Shown in pieces: positions 16,125 to 23,941 of a DNA stretch of 29,111 bases. Positions within the stretch are counted from its first letter, which is position 1. Every line of letters starts with the position of its first letter. The notes under the pieces were generated by a model. That model saw only the letters and a program-made list of their open reading frames with translations. It was not told the DNA's origin and did no database searches. Origin of the DNA: an uncultured Oscillospiraceae bacterium. GTDB taxonomy: Bacteria; Bacillota; Clostridia; Oscillospirales; Ruminococcaceae. Location: positions 1 to 29,111 of the forward strand of contig CAKSPD010000015.1 of the NCBI GenBank assembly GCA_934481385.1. The letters are read 5' to 3'. The translations under genes were made by a program, and so were the position numbers.

Positions 16125-17672
16125 TCATTTTTCAATACTCACTGTCACACCTGATTTAAACTTGAATTCTAAGAAATCATCGTGAATAATAATTTGTGAG
16201 AGAAGATTTTTTACAAGTCTTTCATCAAATTTCGTGACAGCAGTCGGCTGGGATTTGATGAATCTTTGTAGTTCCTGTATTCTTTTCTTGTGTTCAGCTT
16301 TTGTGACACTGTCCATATTGCTTTGTTCCTGAAGTTCACGAATGCGAAGAATTTCTGTGGCAATATCATCATAATTTTCTCTGCGTTCAGTTCTGTCAAG
16401 GAGTTCTTGCTGTAAGACTTTCATTTTTTCTGCAAGTTTTTCATCAGTGCTGTTATGCTTGATTGCAACCTCAAGATTTGCAGTAAGTCTGTTAATATAA
16501 TCATTGCTGTTTGCAAGCATTTCATTTAGGGCATCAAGAAATGCCTCTTGTAAAACATCTTCTTTTACTGTTCTTGCTCTGCACTTGTCCTTGTTTTTCA
16601 AACGTGTAAGACATCTCCAGACAATTGATTTTTTGCCACGGTTGTTCCAATGTATTCTGCGATACTGACCTCCGCATTCTGCACAAAAAACAATCTGCGA
16701 AAACGCGTGGTTGGCACTAAATCCTTTACGTTTGCCTTCAATATCTCGTTCTGATGCTCGTCTTGCTATTTCATCCTGAACCTGTAAAAACAGTTCTTTG
16801 GGAATTATTGCTTCATGATGGTCTTCTATGTAATACTGCGGAACAATGCCATTATTCTTGACACGTTTTTTATTCAGGAAATCCACCGTATAGGTTTTCT
16901 GCAAAAGTGCATCACCCATATATTTTTCATTTTCAAGGATTTTTCTGATTGTACTATCGTGCCATCTTGGGTTTCCTCTTGCTGTTAAAATGCCGTCACG
17001 TTCCAATCCTTTAGCAATTTTCTGACAACTGCTGCCTTGCAGGTATTCAAGGAAAATTCTCTTTACAACCTCAGCTTCTTTCGGATTTACTACAAGGTTT
17101 CCGTCCTCATCCTTATCATAGCCAAGAAAATATTTAGAATTGAGTAATACTTTGCCGTGCTGATATCTGTACTGCAATCCCAGCTTTACATTTTTGGAAA
17201 TGGATTCTGATTCTTGCTGTGCTAATGATGCCATAATGGTAATAAGAACTTCACCTTTTGCGTCCATCGTGTTTATGTTTTCCTTCTCGAAGAAAACGGG
17301 GATATTAATATCTTTCAGCATTCGGATATAGTTTAAGCAATCTACTGTGTTTCTGGCAAATCGGCTGATTGACTTTGTGAAAATCATATCAATTATACCT
17401 TTCTTACAGTCATCAATCATTCTGTTGAAATCATCACGCTTTTTTGTATTTGTTGCACTGATGCCTTCATCAGCGTAAACATCAACAAGAATCCATTCAG
17501 GATTTGCTGAAATGAATTCACGGTAATGGCTGACCTGAGTTTCATAACTTCCAGCCTGTTCTTCATTGTCAGTCGATACACGGCAGTATGCGGCTACTCT
17601 TAGCTTTTTAACTTCTTCTTTGGTGGCTTTATTGCCTATTTGCTGTTTTGCAGGAATTTTTATAATATTCAT
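16125..17672 (-). CDS. Large serine recombinase (integrase), distal copy
   Basis: The 515-residue protein has an N-terminal resolvase domain with catalytic Ser33 in YCRVSTD and arginines in SISRFARN (101-108). A Recombinase domain (about 180-300) follows, then a zinc ribbon with Cys330, Cys333, Cys354 and Cys364, and a coiled-coil C-terminal part. Large serine recombinases cut and religate att sites to insert or excise elements. GAGGTAATACG precedes the ATG, and the start overlaps the stop of the small recombinase-domain gene by four bases. Sequence is clearly diverged from the other recombinase at 18043-19587, so they are paralogues rather than a recent duplication. Which one is the active integrase cannot be told. 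Confidence 0.93.
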   Translation of the reverse strand: MNIIKIPAKQQIGNKATKEEVKKLRVAAYCRVSTDNEEQAGSYETQVSHYREFISANPEWILVDVYADEGISATNTKKRDDFNRMIDDCKKGIIDMIFTKSISRFARNTVDCLNYIRMLKDINIPVFFEKENINTMDAKGEVLITIMASLAQQESESISKNVKLGLQYRYQHGKVLLNSKYFLGYDKDEDGNLVVNPKEAEVVKRIFLEYLQGSSCQKIAKGLERDGILTARGNPRWHDSTIRKILENEKYMGDALLQKTYTVDFLNKKRVKNNGIVPQYYIEDHHEAIIPKELFLQVQDEIARRASERDIEGKRKGFSANHAFSQIVFCAECGGQYRRIHWNNRGKKSIVWRCLTRLKNKDKCRARTVKEDVLQEAFLDALNEMLANSNDYINRLTANLEVAIKHNSTDEKLAEKMKVLQQELLDRTERRENYDDIATEILRIRELQEQSNMDSVTKAEHKKRIQELQRFIKSQPTAVTKFDERLVKNLLSQIIIHDDFLEFKFKSGVTVSIEK

Positions 17673-18061
17673 CGTATTACCTCTATTAAACTGTAAATAT
17701 ATTCAGCTTGTTCTTTGGGAGTGTCATGGATTTCTGTTGCTTCAAAAAAAGCAAATTCGGTGTGTATAGGAGGCGGTTTTAGACGGCTGGATCTTTTATG
17801 TTCAGAAGAACGCTTTATCAATTCTGCATTTGCTCTTGAAAATGTGTTTTTGTTTACAATTGCAGGGTGTGAATCGTCTCCGACATAACGGGCATTTTGA
17901 AGTATTCGCTTTACGGTACTATGGCAGAATGGCTGTCCTGCATTTTTAGCAGCATTTGTCATACTCATTCCTGAAATATAGGCATTAAAAATACCGACTA
18001 TAACTGACGCTTCGTGTTCGTCAATTCTGATTTCTCCGTTTTCTACTTTGTACCCGTACAT
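17669..18061 (-). CDS. Standalone recombinase-domain protein lacking the catalytic domain
   Basis: The 130-residue product matches only the DNA-binding Recombinase domain (PF07508-like) of large serine recombinases. GYKVENGEIRIDEHEASVI resembles the start of that domain, and STVKRILQNARYVGD with NKNTF its end. The catalytic resolvase domain, zinc ribbon and coiled coil are missing. The start at 18061 has AAAGGAGGAAAT, so this is an independently translated gene, not a fragment of either neighbour. It overlaps the upstream recombinase by 19 bases and the downstream one by four. I infer an accessory or specificity factor for the flanking recombinases, or a regulator. No catalytic activity is expected. 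Confidence 0.75.
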   Translation of the reverse strand: MYGYKVENGEIRIDEHEASVIVGIFNAYISGMSMTNAAKNAGQPFCHSTVKRILQNARYVGDDSHPAIVNKNTFSRANAELIKRSSEHKRSSRLKPPPIHTEFAFFEATEIHDTPKEQAEYIYSLIEVIR

Positions 18062-19587
18062 ATTTCCTCCTTTAATGTCAATCCGCATTTCAGTTTAAAA
18101 CCTATGAAGGTTCTGGAATAAACAATGATGCAATCAAGATATTCAAGAAAAGATTCATCAAAAGCAGAGAAAGTGTTTGATGATTCTATAAAATGAATCA
18201 GCTTTTCTGTTTCTTTTATCATGTGGTCATTCTGTGAATTATCAAGTTGTCTTAATTCCATGCGATATTCCTCGTTTTGTTTTTCAATTCGTGACACTTC
18301 CTGATTGAACAGCGTACTGTCAATAAGCCCTTTCACTCTCAGCTTGCGAATATCATTTTTTCTGTCTGAATTTTTCTGAATATTTTCTTTCAGATTCAGA
18401 ATACGCTGTAAATTGTCATCAGTTTTCATCAATTTAATGGATTCAAGATATGGCTTCAAAACTCGTTTATAACCAAAAATCAGTTTATTCATCATTGTTG
18501 TTAAAGCAGCTTTAATTGCTTCTTCCTTAATGAATTTTATAGAGCATTGCTCTTTATGAAAAAGGTGCGTTTTACAAGCCCATGCTACACCTGAACTTTG
18601 GGTTTGCCGTTTGAATTTACTGCCACATTCACCACAAATAATCAGACCTGAAAATGGATACCTCTTTAAATATTTTGAATCGCTTTTTATGATTTTTCTT
18701 TCATCGGCATGAATCTGTATCAATTCCTGAACTTTCTCAAATTCACTTTTGCTGATGATAGCCTCATGGTGTTCTTCAGCATAGTATCTGTCAGATTCCC
18801 CATTATTCTTATGTCTTTTAAAATTGCTGTCAGTGTAGGTTTTGTTAAATATGGCTGCACCGTAATATTTTTCGTTTGTAAGTATGCTCTTTACAGTTGA
18901 ACCTGTCCATTGACCGCCTCTGCGTGTTGGAACTCCTTGTTCCTGAAGGAGCTTTGCAATTTTGTATGTGCCTACTCCGTTTAATGCGTATCTGAAAATA
19001 TCTTTGATTACATCTACTTCATCGGAATTGATTATCATATTTCCATTTTTATCATGCATATATCCGTATGGAAGATAACTGAATTTATATATTCCGTTTT
19101 CGATGTTTTTTTGATTGCTCCATTTAACATTTTTGGATATAGATTCAGATTCACCTTGTGCCATACTGCTGAGAATTGCCAGAATCAATTCACTTTCCAT
19201 ACTGCCTGTGTCCAGATTTTCCTTTTCAAAATAGATAGGAATGTTATACGAAAGCAGTTCTCTCACAAGTGAAAGACAGTCGGTTGTATTTCGAGAAAAA
19301 CGGCTGATGGATTTTGTGAGAATATAGTCAATTCTGCCGATTCGGCATTCATAAAGCAAAGCCTGCAAACCATCTCTTGCGTCAGCTTTTGTTCCGCTGA
19401 TTCCAAAATCATAGAAAACACCTGCAAATTCCCAATTACTATGCATTTTAATCCAAGATTCATAATGCTTTTTCTGAGTGTCAAGGCTCTCTTTCTGGTC
19501 ATCAGAATCCGTTGAAACACGACAGTATGCAGCAACACGAAGTTTTTTTATTTCTTGTGGTTGTGCGTCAATTTTTCGTATTTTCAA
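18043..19587 (-). CDS. Large serine recombinase (integrase), proximal copy
   Basis: The 514-residue protein has catalytic Ser25 in YCRVSTDS, a SISRFSRNTTD arginine segment and a Recombinase domain with GYMHDKNGNMIINSDEVDVI. A zinc ribbon follows (CGECG and a later pair, CK near WACK and EQC), then a long charged coiled coil. I place the start at TTG 19587, five or so bases after AGGTGA. The upstream in-frame GTG at 19596 is part of that ribosome site. It is the first recombinase of an operon of overlapping genes. Together with the two downstream genes it forms a triplet seen in several integrative elements that use serine integrases. Confidence 0.92.
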   Translation of the reverse strand: MKIRKIDAQPQEIKKLRVAAYCRVSTDSDDQKESLDTQKKHYESWIKMHSNWEFAGVFYDFGISGTKADARDGLQALLYECRIGRIDYILTKSISRFSRNTTDCLSLVRELLSYNIPIYFEKENLDTGSMESELILAILSSMAQGESESISKNVKWSNQKNIENGIYKFSYLPYGYMHDKNGNMIINSDEVDVIKDIFRYALNGVGTYKIAKLLQEQGVPTRRGGQWTGSTVKSILTNEKYYGAAIFNKTYTDSNFKRHKNNGESDRYYAEEHHEAIISKSEFEKVQELIQIHADERKIIKSDSKYLKRYPFSGLIICGECGSKFKRQTQSSGVAWACKTHLFHKEQCSIKFIKEEAIKAALTTMMNKLIFGYKRVLKPYLESIKLMKTDDNLQRILNLKENIQKNSDRKNDIRKLRVKGLIDSTLFNQEVSRIEKQNEEYRMELRQLDNSQNDHMIKETEKLIHFIESSNTFSAFDESFLEYLDCIIVYSRTFIGFKLKCGLTLKEEICTGTK

Positions 19588-19615
19588 GTTTATCACCTCA
19601 TTTCAGTATGACATA

Positions 19616-19807
19616 TTAACTCTTTTGGAGTGATTTATCAAGCGTTTTAGGAAATAAGTCGACAAAAAGGGGAGAGAAAGTCCGGCGATTCAGTTCCGTT
19701 AATTTGTCATATTCGTCAAAGGAAATAAGGAAATTTTCATAGAGCATATCGGTCAGTTTCTGTGCCTGATAATACTGAATTTCATCAATTACTTTTTGCT
19801 GTTCCAT
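19616..19807 (-). CDS. SHOCT-like small protein at the head of the integration operon
   Basis: A 63-residue, mostly helical protein is preceded by CAGGAGG about eight bases from its ATG, so the gene is well supported. Its middle, LYENFLISFDEYDKLTEL, resembles the short C-terminal SHOCT-type helix pair (a hydrophobic helix, a turn, then an acidic E-x-D-K-L helix). Similar tiny frames often precede serine recombinase genes in mobile elements. It has no signal peptide, membrane segment or recognisable catalytic residues. Nineteen bases separate its stop from the first recombinase, so it is in the same operon. A role as a recombination or excision cofactor is a guess. Confidence 0.6.
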   Translation of the reverse strand: MEQQKVIDEIQYYQAQKLTDMLYENFLISFDEYDKLTELNRRTFSPLFVDLFPKTLDKSLQKS

Positions 19808-19835
19808 AGTAATCCTCCTGTTAAATTAATGCTTC

Positions 19836-19841
19836 ATTATA
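19836..19841 (-). promoter_or_regulatory. Possible -10 box of the integration operon
   Basis: The minus strand reads TATAAT here, 28 bases ahead of the small SHOCT-like gene and downstream of the lysis-module terminator. The -35 region is poor (AAACTT at about 17 bases), so an activator may be needed or the call may be wrong. Confidence 0.35.
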
Positions 19842-19867
19842 CATAGGACAGAAAAATGAAGTTTAAT

Positions 19868-19911
19868 AAAAAACCCCCCATAAAATATGAAAAAAACATA
19901 CTTCGTGGAGG
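19868..19911 (-). terminator. Terminator at the end of the phage late operon
   Basis: On the minus strand CCTCCA (19911-19906) can pair with TGGGGG (19880-19875), with an inner TATG/CATA pair. The final G is followed by TTTTTTATT. It lies just past the endolysin stop at 19918 and separates late transcription from the integration operon. Confidence 0.7.
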
Positions 19912-19917
19912 ATATTA

Positions 19918-20829
19918 TCAGATCATCTGATTTACTTTTTTCTGCACTTCGTTATAGTCATAACCTGCAGCGGTCAGTCTGTTTTTACGTTCACTTCCAT
20001 TGCCCCATTTACCCTGAATGACTTCACGGGCAACTTCGTCAATGGATTTCTTTGCAGGATACACTTGCTTGCCGTTGCTGTCAAAAACAGCATATCCAGT
20101 CTTGCAGGCTTTCTTCGCATTTTCAAGAGAAGAAAAAGCACCAATCTGCGACTTAGCATCAGACCATGTTTTTCTTACTCGATAAAGCTGTTTTGGAGAA
20201 GATGTTGCAGGTGTTGAAGAACCTGAATTGAGATAAGACTGCACCTTAGCTTTGAAAGCCACCCAATGAGGCAGAATATACGCAGGACACATCTTGTAAG
20301 GATTTCTTGCAGTATTGAGATAATCCACAGAGCCACTCTTTCCATCACGGACATTCAGCCAATGCGTGTGGGTATAAAGGTGATTGATGTCAAGATTGTA
20401 TTTCTTTAGAAGTGCTGCGGCAAGTCTTGCACAGTTATCCTCTGACTTCTTATCTGTAGAATTGTAAGCAGAACTCATAATACACTCAATGGCGATGGTT
20501 CTGCGGTTTCCGTTTCCGCTGCCATCAGCAGCGTGCCAGCCACTTAAGGATAGAGGCAGATTCTGCCATGCACAAGTATTGTCAACATAATAGTGAACTC
20601 TAACGTCTTTCATGTTGCCATTGACGGTTGCTCTTGTGTACTGCTCTGCAGGTGTCGTTCCACTTGCAACAGAAATCCAGTCGGTGTTGTGAACTGTTAC
20701 ACCGATAACTTTGCCCTCCATAGAAACAGAGGGCATATCGATATGATTAGGGTTATGCTTGGTGAGTAAATACTCGTTGATTTTCACTCCGTTCAAAGTA
20801 GTTGATGTATCAGGTCTTAAAATAGCCAT
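19918..20829 (-). CDS. Endolysin: N-acetylmuramoyl-L-alanine amidase
   Basis: This enzyme cuts peptidoglycan at the end of phage infection. The 303-residue protein starts with an Amidase_2 domain (about 35-185), with zinc and catalytic candidates His47 (VHNTD), His99 (WHA), Glu115 (AIEC), His154 or His156, and Cys181. A Ser/Thr-rich linker (200-212) leads to a short SPOR-like segment (214-257) and a C-terminal CW_7-type wall-binding repeat (264-300, with GKWGNGSERKNRL). No signal peptide is seen, so export depends on the adjacent holin. GGAGGACGAATAA precedes the ATG. The holin stop directly abuts this region, giving a standard lysis cassette. Confidence 0.93.
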   Translation of the reverse strand: MAILRPDTSTTLNGVKINEYLLTKHNPNHIDMPSVSMEGKVIGVTVHNTDWISVASGTTPAEQYTRATVNGNMKDVRVHYYVDNTCAWQNLPLSLSGWHAADGSGNGNRRTIAIECIMSSAYNSTDKKSEDNCARLAAALLKKYNLDINHLYTHTHWLNVRDGKSGSVDYLNTARNPYKMCPAYILPHWVAFKAKVQSYLNSGSSTPATSSPKQLYRVRKTWSDAKSQIGAFSSLENAKKACKTGYAVFDSNGKQVYPAKKSIDEVAREVIQGKWGNGSERKNRLTAAGYDYNEVQKKVNQMI

Positions 20830-21264
20830 TTATTCGTCCTCCTTTTCATCCTCAGTTCTGCCTACTTTCGTTTGCAGAACATCAATTGCTTTTTTGAATG
20901 CAGGCGGGAAAGGGATTCCCATAAGTGTTGTATTCTCGATAATGGATAGCAGTTCATTCAGACAAAAACTGATGCAGACTGCATCACGGATGTAATTTGT
21001 GCCGATGAGAATATCGATTCTCACGCCTACAACCACCATAAGTAAAATACAAAACTTCTTTGCAAGACCGACCCAGCCAGCTGTGCTGTTGAGTGTACCG
21101 CTTTCGCTGTGTTTGGATTTGCCCATTGCCGCAGTTACAATGCCTGTCACAAAATCAATGCCCATGAATACTACAAGAGTTGCAAGAGCAGAATCCCAGC
21201 CACCGAGCAGTGTTGCGATAAATCCGCCGACAATGCCTGCGATAAGGCAAATAGTATCTTTCAT
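20830..21264 (-). CDS. Phage holin (Holin_4 / TcdE-like family)
   Basis: The 144-residue membrane protein has hydrophobic segments near residues 5-20, 25-46 and 68-90. Features shared with the Cph1/TcdE/UtxA holin family include GIDFVTGIVTAA and a basic, charged C-terminus (TEDEKEDE at the end, GRTEDE before it). Holins permeabilise the membrane at a set time so the endolysin reaches the wall. GGAG eight bases upstream supports the ATG. It lies between the collagen-like tail gene, four bases upstream, and the amidase, directly downstream. Confidence 0.92.
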   Translation of the reverse strand: MKDTICLIAGIVGGFIATLLGGWDSALATLVVFMGIDFVTGIVTAAMGKSKHSESGTLNSTAGWVGLAKKFCILLMVVVGVRIDILIGTNYIRDAVCISFCLNELLSIIENTTLMGIPFPPAFKKAIDVLQTKVGRTEDEKEDE

Positions 21265-21268
21265 AAAA

Positions 21269-22573
21269 TCACTCCTTCATAAATTTAATAGACTTCACCA
21301 TCGGATGTGAATTATCCGATGTGCCTTTGAAAGCAAGGTAGTATTCTCCATCCGATATGTTTTCAAGTGACTGTATCACAGAAATGAAAGTATCGGAGTA
21401 GAGCCATTTAAATGATAATTTCAAAGCATTTTCGGCTTTGATTTCCTCGTAAATATACTGAGCAAGTTCAGAACCCATTTTATCTGTATTCGGAATAAGA
21501 TAAAATTCAGCGTCCTGCGATGCACCAACCATATAGCTTAAAAGCAGCTTCATTTTTGAAGTAATTGCAACAGGTGTCAAAAATATCACAAACACCGTTC
21601 CTGCCCAACTGAAATCGTTCTGATTGAAATACAGAGCATATTCATTTTCAGAACAGCAGAAATGCGGATAGCTCTCTGCAAATCCTGCAAGAGAACGATA
21701 ACCGTCATTATAATAAGTGTAGATGCTGTCACCGTATTTCTGCAAGGCATCAGAACCGCTTTCAAATACAGAGATATAGCTGATACCGGATATTTGCCTG
21801 ATTTGCTCTTGCAACTCTGCAATATCAGCTTTTGTTGCATAGTCTGACATATCGGGAGTGATTCCGTCCCTGCCGTCAGCACCTTTTAAGCTTTGCAGCC
21901 ATTCATTTTCTGTACCTGAAAATCCATGTTCTACGGCAATAATATAGGCGGATTTTCCATCTGTGCCGTTAATTCCATCACGCCCCAGAAGTCCGTCCGC
22001 ACCATCCTTTCCATCTTTACCCGGTAAACCATCAGCACCGTTTCTACCGTCACATCCGTCTTTACCGTTTACTCCATCCTTGCCATTAACACCTTTCAGG
22101 CTTTCAAGCCATTCAGCCTCTGTGCCAACAAATCCATGTTCTACAGCAATTTCAAATGCTGATTTGCCGTCAGTTCCTTTAGATGCAGACAGTATCTTCT
22201 GCAAAAGCTGCTGATATAAATCAGGAGTAGGCGGAACATTACTGTTTTCACCATCAAATCCTGACGGTCTGATGTGTAAAGTTTTTACAACCGTTGTTGC
22301 CCTGACTGTTTCAGTTGCTTCTGCATCATAGCCAAACAAGGACATCTTTACTGTGCCGGAAGTCAATTCAGCAGGCAGAAAACAACTCGTATTTTCTGTT
22401 CCGAGAACCCTGTTATAGGTTATTTCGTCCTGTGTGAACTGCACAACCTTATGCAATGGTTTCCAGCTGTTATCGAACACAAAATGTATCTTCACAAAAG
22501 CAATCTGGTCTGCTGCAATGATTTCATGTTCCAGCGTTTCGATGTTCTGACCTTTTACAAGAAATTTTATCAT
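21269..22573 (-). CDS. Collagen-like tail or baseplate protein (BppU-like N-terminus)
   Basis: The 434-residue protein starts at ATG 22573, behind GAGGTGAAAGC; it overlaps the upstream gene by four bases (ATGA). The N-terminal 100 residues (FVKIHFVFDNSWK, then FLPAELTSGTVKMSLFGYD) look like the beta-sandwich used to attach baseplate proteins such as BppU. Residues 161-205 are 15 Gly-X-Y triplets, a collagen-like triple helix. They are flanked by two copies of a tail-fibre module (GTDGKSA...AVEHGF...GTE.EWL.SLKG) at about 133-161 and 203-231. A coiled coil (250-265) and a unique C-terminal domain, probably host binding, follow. It is likely a trimeric fibre for adsorption. Confidence 0.8.
   Translation of the reverse strand: MIKFLVKGQNIETLEHEIIAADQIAFVKIHFVFDNSWKPLHKVVQFTQDEITYNRVLGTENTSCFLPAELTSGTVKMSLFGYDAEATETVRATTVVKTLHIRPSGFDGENSNVPPTPDLYQQLLQKILSASKGTDGKSAFEIAVEHGFVGTEAEWLESLKGVNGKDGVNGKDGCDGRNGADGLPGKDGKDGADGLLGRDGINGTDGKSAYIIAVEHGFSGTENEWLQSLKGADGRDGITPDMSDYATKADIAELQEQIRQISGISYISVFESGSDALQKYGDSIYTYYNDGYRSLAGFAESYPHFCCSENEYALYFNQNDFSWAGTVFVIFLTPVAITSKMKLLLSYMVGASQDAEFYLIPNTDKMGSELAQYIYEEIKAENALKLSFKWLYSDTFISVIQSLENISDGEYYLAFKGTSDNSHPMVKSIKFMKE
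21959..22093 (-). repeat. Collagen-like Gly-X-Y tract
   Basis: These 135 bases encode 15 uninterrupted Gly-X-Y triplets, with GKD, GAD and GRD frequent. Copies of a roughly 28-residue fibre module flank the tract, 210 bases apart (about 22091-22174 and 21881-21964). Such tracts change length by slippage or recombination. Confidence 0.85.
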
Positions 22574-23940
22574 GCTTTCACCTCTTTCCATGTTTTCGTG
22601 CTTGTGACATATTCCATATATCCGTCAAGACACTGAATTTTTGCAAGCGGAGATTCGATATCAACTGCACGGCTGTCCCAGTTTGTATTTTTCTTCACAG
22701 CGTTCCAGTCTGCAAGAGAACCCTCATAGGTAATTTGATTCAGGGATTCACAGTAATTGAAACAGCCACCCACAATTTCCTTGACATTTCTGGTAAGGGT
22801 AAGATTTTTCAGTTTTGTGCATCGTACAAACATTCTGTCACTGATGACTTTGCCGCCGTATCGCACCGTTTCAAGATACTGACACTCGCTGAACGCCATT
22901 GCACCTACGGTTGCCACAGAGGGCGGAACGGTTACGGACTTGATTGCAGTTCCTGCAAATGCATTCACGCCAAGTTCAGTAACACGTTCCGGAATCTTCA
23001 GTTCTGTTAAACCATTAAGCCTCTGATGATAAATGTAACTGTCAATATGCGGCAGAAATGCAGCCTTTTTGATTGCTGTAAGTGTAGTCGGAAGTGATAC
23101 TGTTTTTAAGTTATCACAATACTGAAAAAGTCGTTCTCCAATGCCTGTTACACCCTCTGAAACAATGACCGACTTGATATTTGCATTGTTTTGCAATGGT
23201 GACGGATTGCTGTCAGTAGAATAATCGAATGTTGCTCCGGTGCCTTTGAGGAGCAGTCTGCCGTCCGAATAAAGCACAAAATCCACGCTTTGACCGCATT
23301 TTCCGATAGAAACCACATCGCCTGTCATCTCATCAATTTTCAGCGTTAACTCGTTTATCTTTGTCGTTAACTGACTAACTGTTATATTGTAATCTTTTAT
23401 CTGCGTCTGAATTTCAGAAAGCTGAGAGAGCATATCTGTGACCTTGCATTTGCCTAAAATACAGCGGACATATCCGCAGAAATTATTGTTCTCTCTGTAG
23501 TCTGTAATGCTGAGTTCTGATGTGCCTGCATCAAGTCTGATAATGCAAAGGGTAAGATATTTCTTGTAATCTGTGTTCTGAAATCTCGGTATTGCAGGAT
23601 TGGAGGCAGGTGTTCCTGCGAGAATTTCAAAGCTGACATTGCGGACGTTTTCAGAAGTGTTGCAACAGATACCGATCGTCATATATCTTGGCAGAGATTC
23701 GTCCACATAGCGGGATAAATCATAGGTGTATGCCGTATCCGAAATGAAATAATGTCCCTGAATCCAAGCCTTTCCGCTGCCGATCGTCAGTTTCAACTTG
23801 TTTGCAGACAGTTTGAAACACTGTCCGAAGTTGTCCTGAATTCCATCACAGATAATACTGCCGAGATAGTCGTTAAAGTTCTCCGCAGTATAGGTTCTGT
23901 CAAGATTTTTAGAATTGAAAAATCCGAATGAAAATGCCAT
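22570..23940 (-). CDS. Baseplate/tail protein with BspA-type leucine-rich repeats
   Basis: The 456-residue protein has three parts. The first 160 residues begin MAFSFGFFNS and contain IGSGKAWIQGHYF, a pattern seen at the start of phage baseplate or fibre proteins. A coiled coil lies at about 168-207 (LSQLSEIQTQIKDYN, then TTKINELTLKIDEM). The C-terminal half (about 250-430) holds BspA-like LRR_5 repeats with motifs such as IPERVTELGVNAFAG and VPPSVATVGAMAFSECQ. BspA-type repeats are used by host-associated bacteria for surface binding, so the phage protein is likely an adhesion or receptor-binding component. AAGGAGG lies before the ATG. Confidence 0.75.
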   Translation of the reverse strand: MAFSFGFFNSKNLDRTYTAENFNDYLGSIICDGIQDNFGQCFKLSANKLKLTIGSGKAWIQGHYFISDTAYTYDLSRYVDESLPRYMTIGICCNTSENVRNVSFEILAGTPASNPAIPRFQNTDYKKYLTLCIIRLDAGTSELSITDYRENNNFCGYVRCILGKCKVTDMLSQLSEIQTQIKDYNITVSQLTTKINELTLKIDEMTGDVVSIGKCGQSVDFVLYSDGRLLLKGTGATFDYSTDSNPSPLQNNANIKSVIVSEGVTGIGERLFQYCDNLKTVSLPTTLTAIKKAAFLPHIDSYIYHQRLNGLTELKIPERVTELGVNAFAGTAIKSVTVPPSVATVGAMAFSECQYLETVRYGGKVISDRMFVRCTKLKNLTLTRNVKEIVGGCFNYCESLNQITYEGSLADWNAVKKNTNWDSRAVDIESPLAKIQCLDGYMEYVTSTKTWKEVKA

Positions 23941-23941
23941 G

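Noticed and set aside
17669..18061. Frameshifted piece of a neighbouring recombinase
   Set aside because: Both neighbours already have complete Recombinase domains, and this gene has its own AAAGGAGG site and start.
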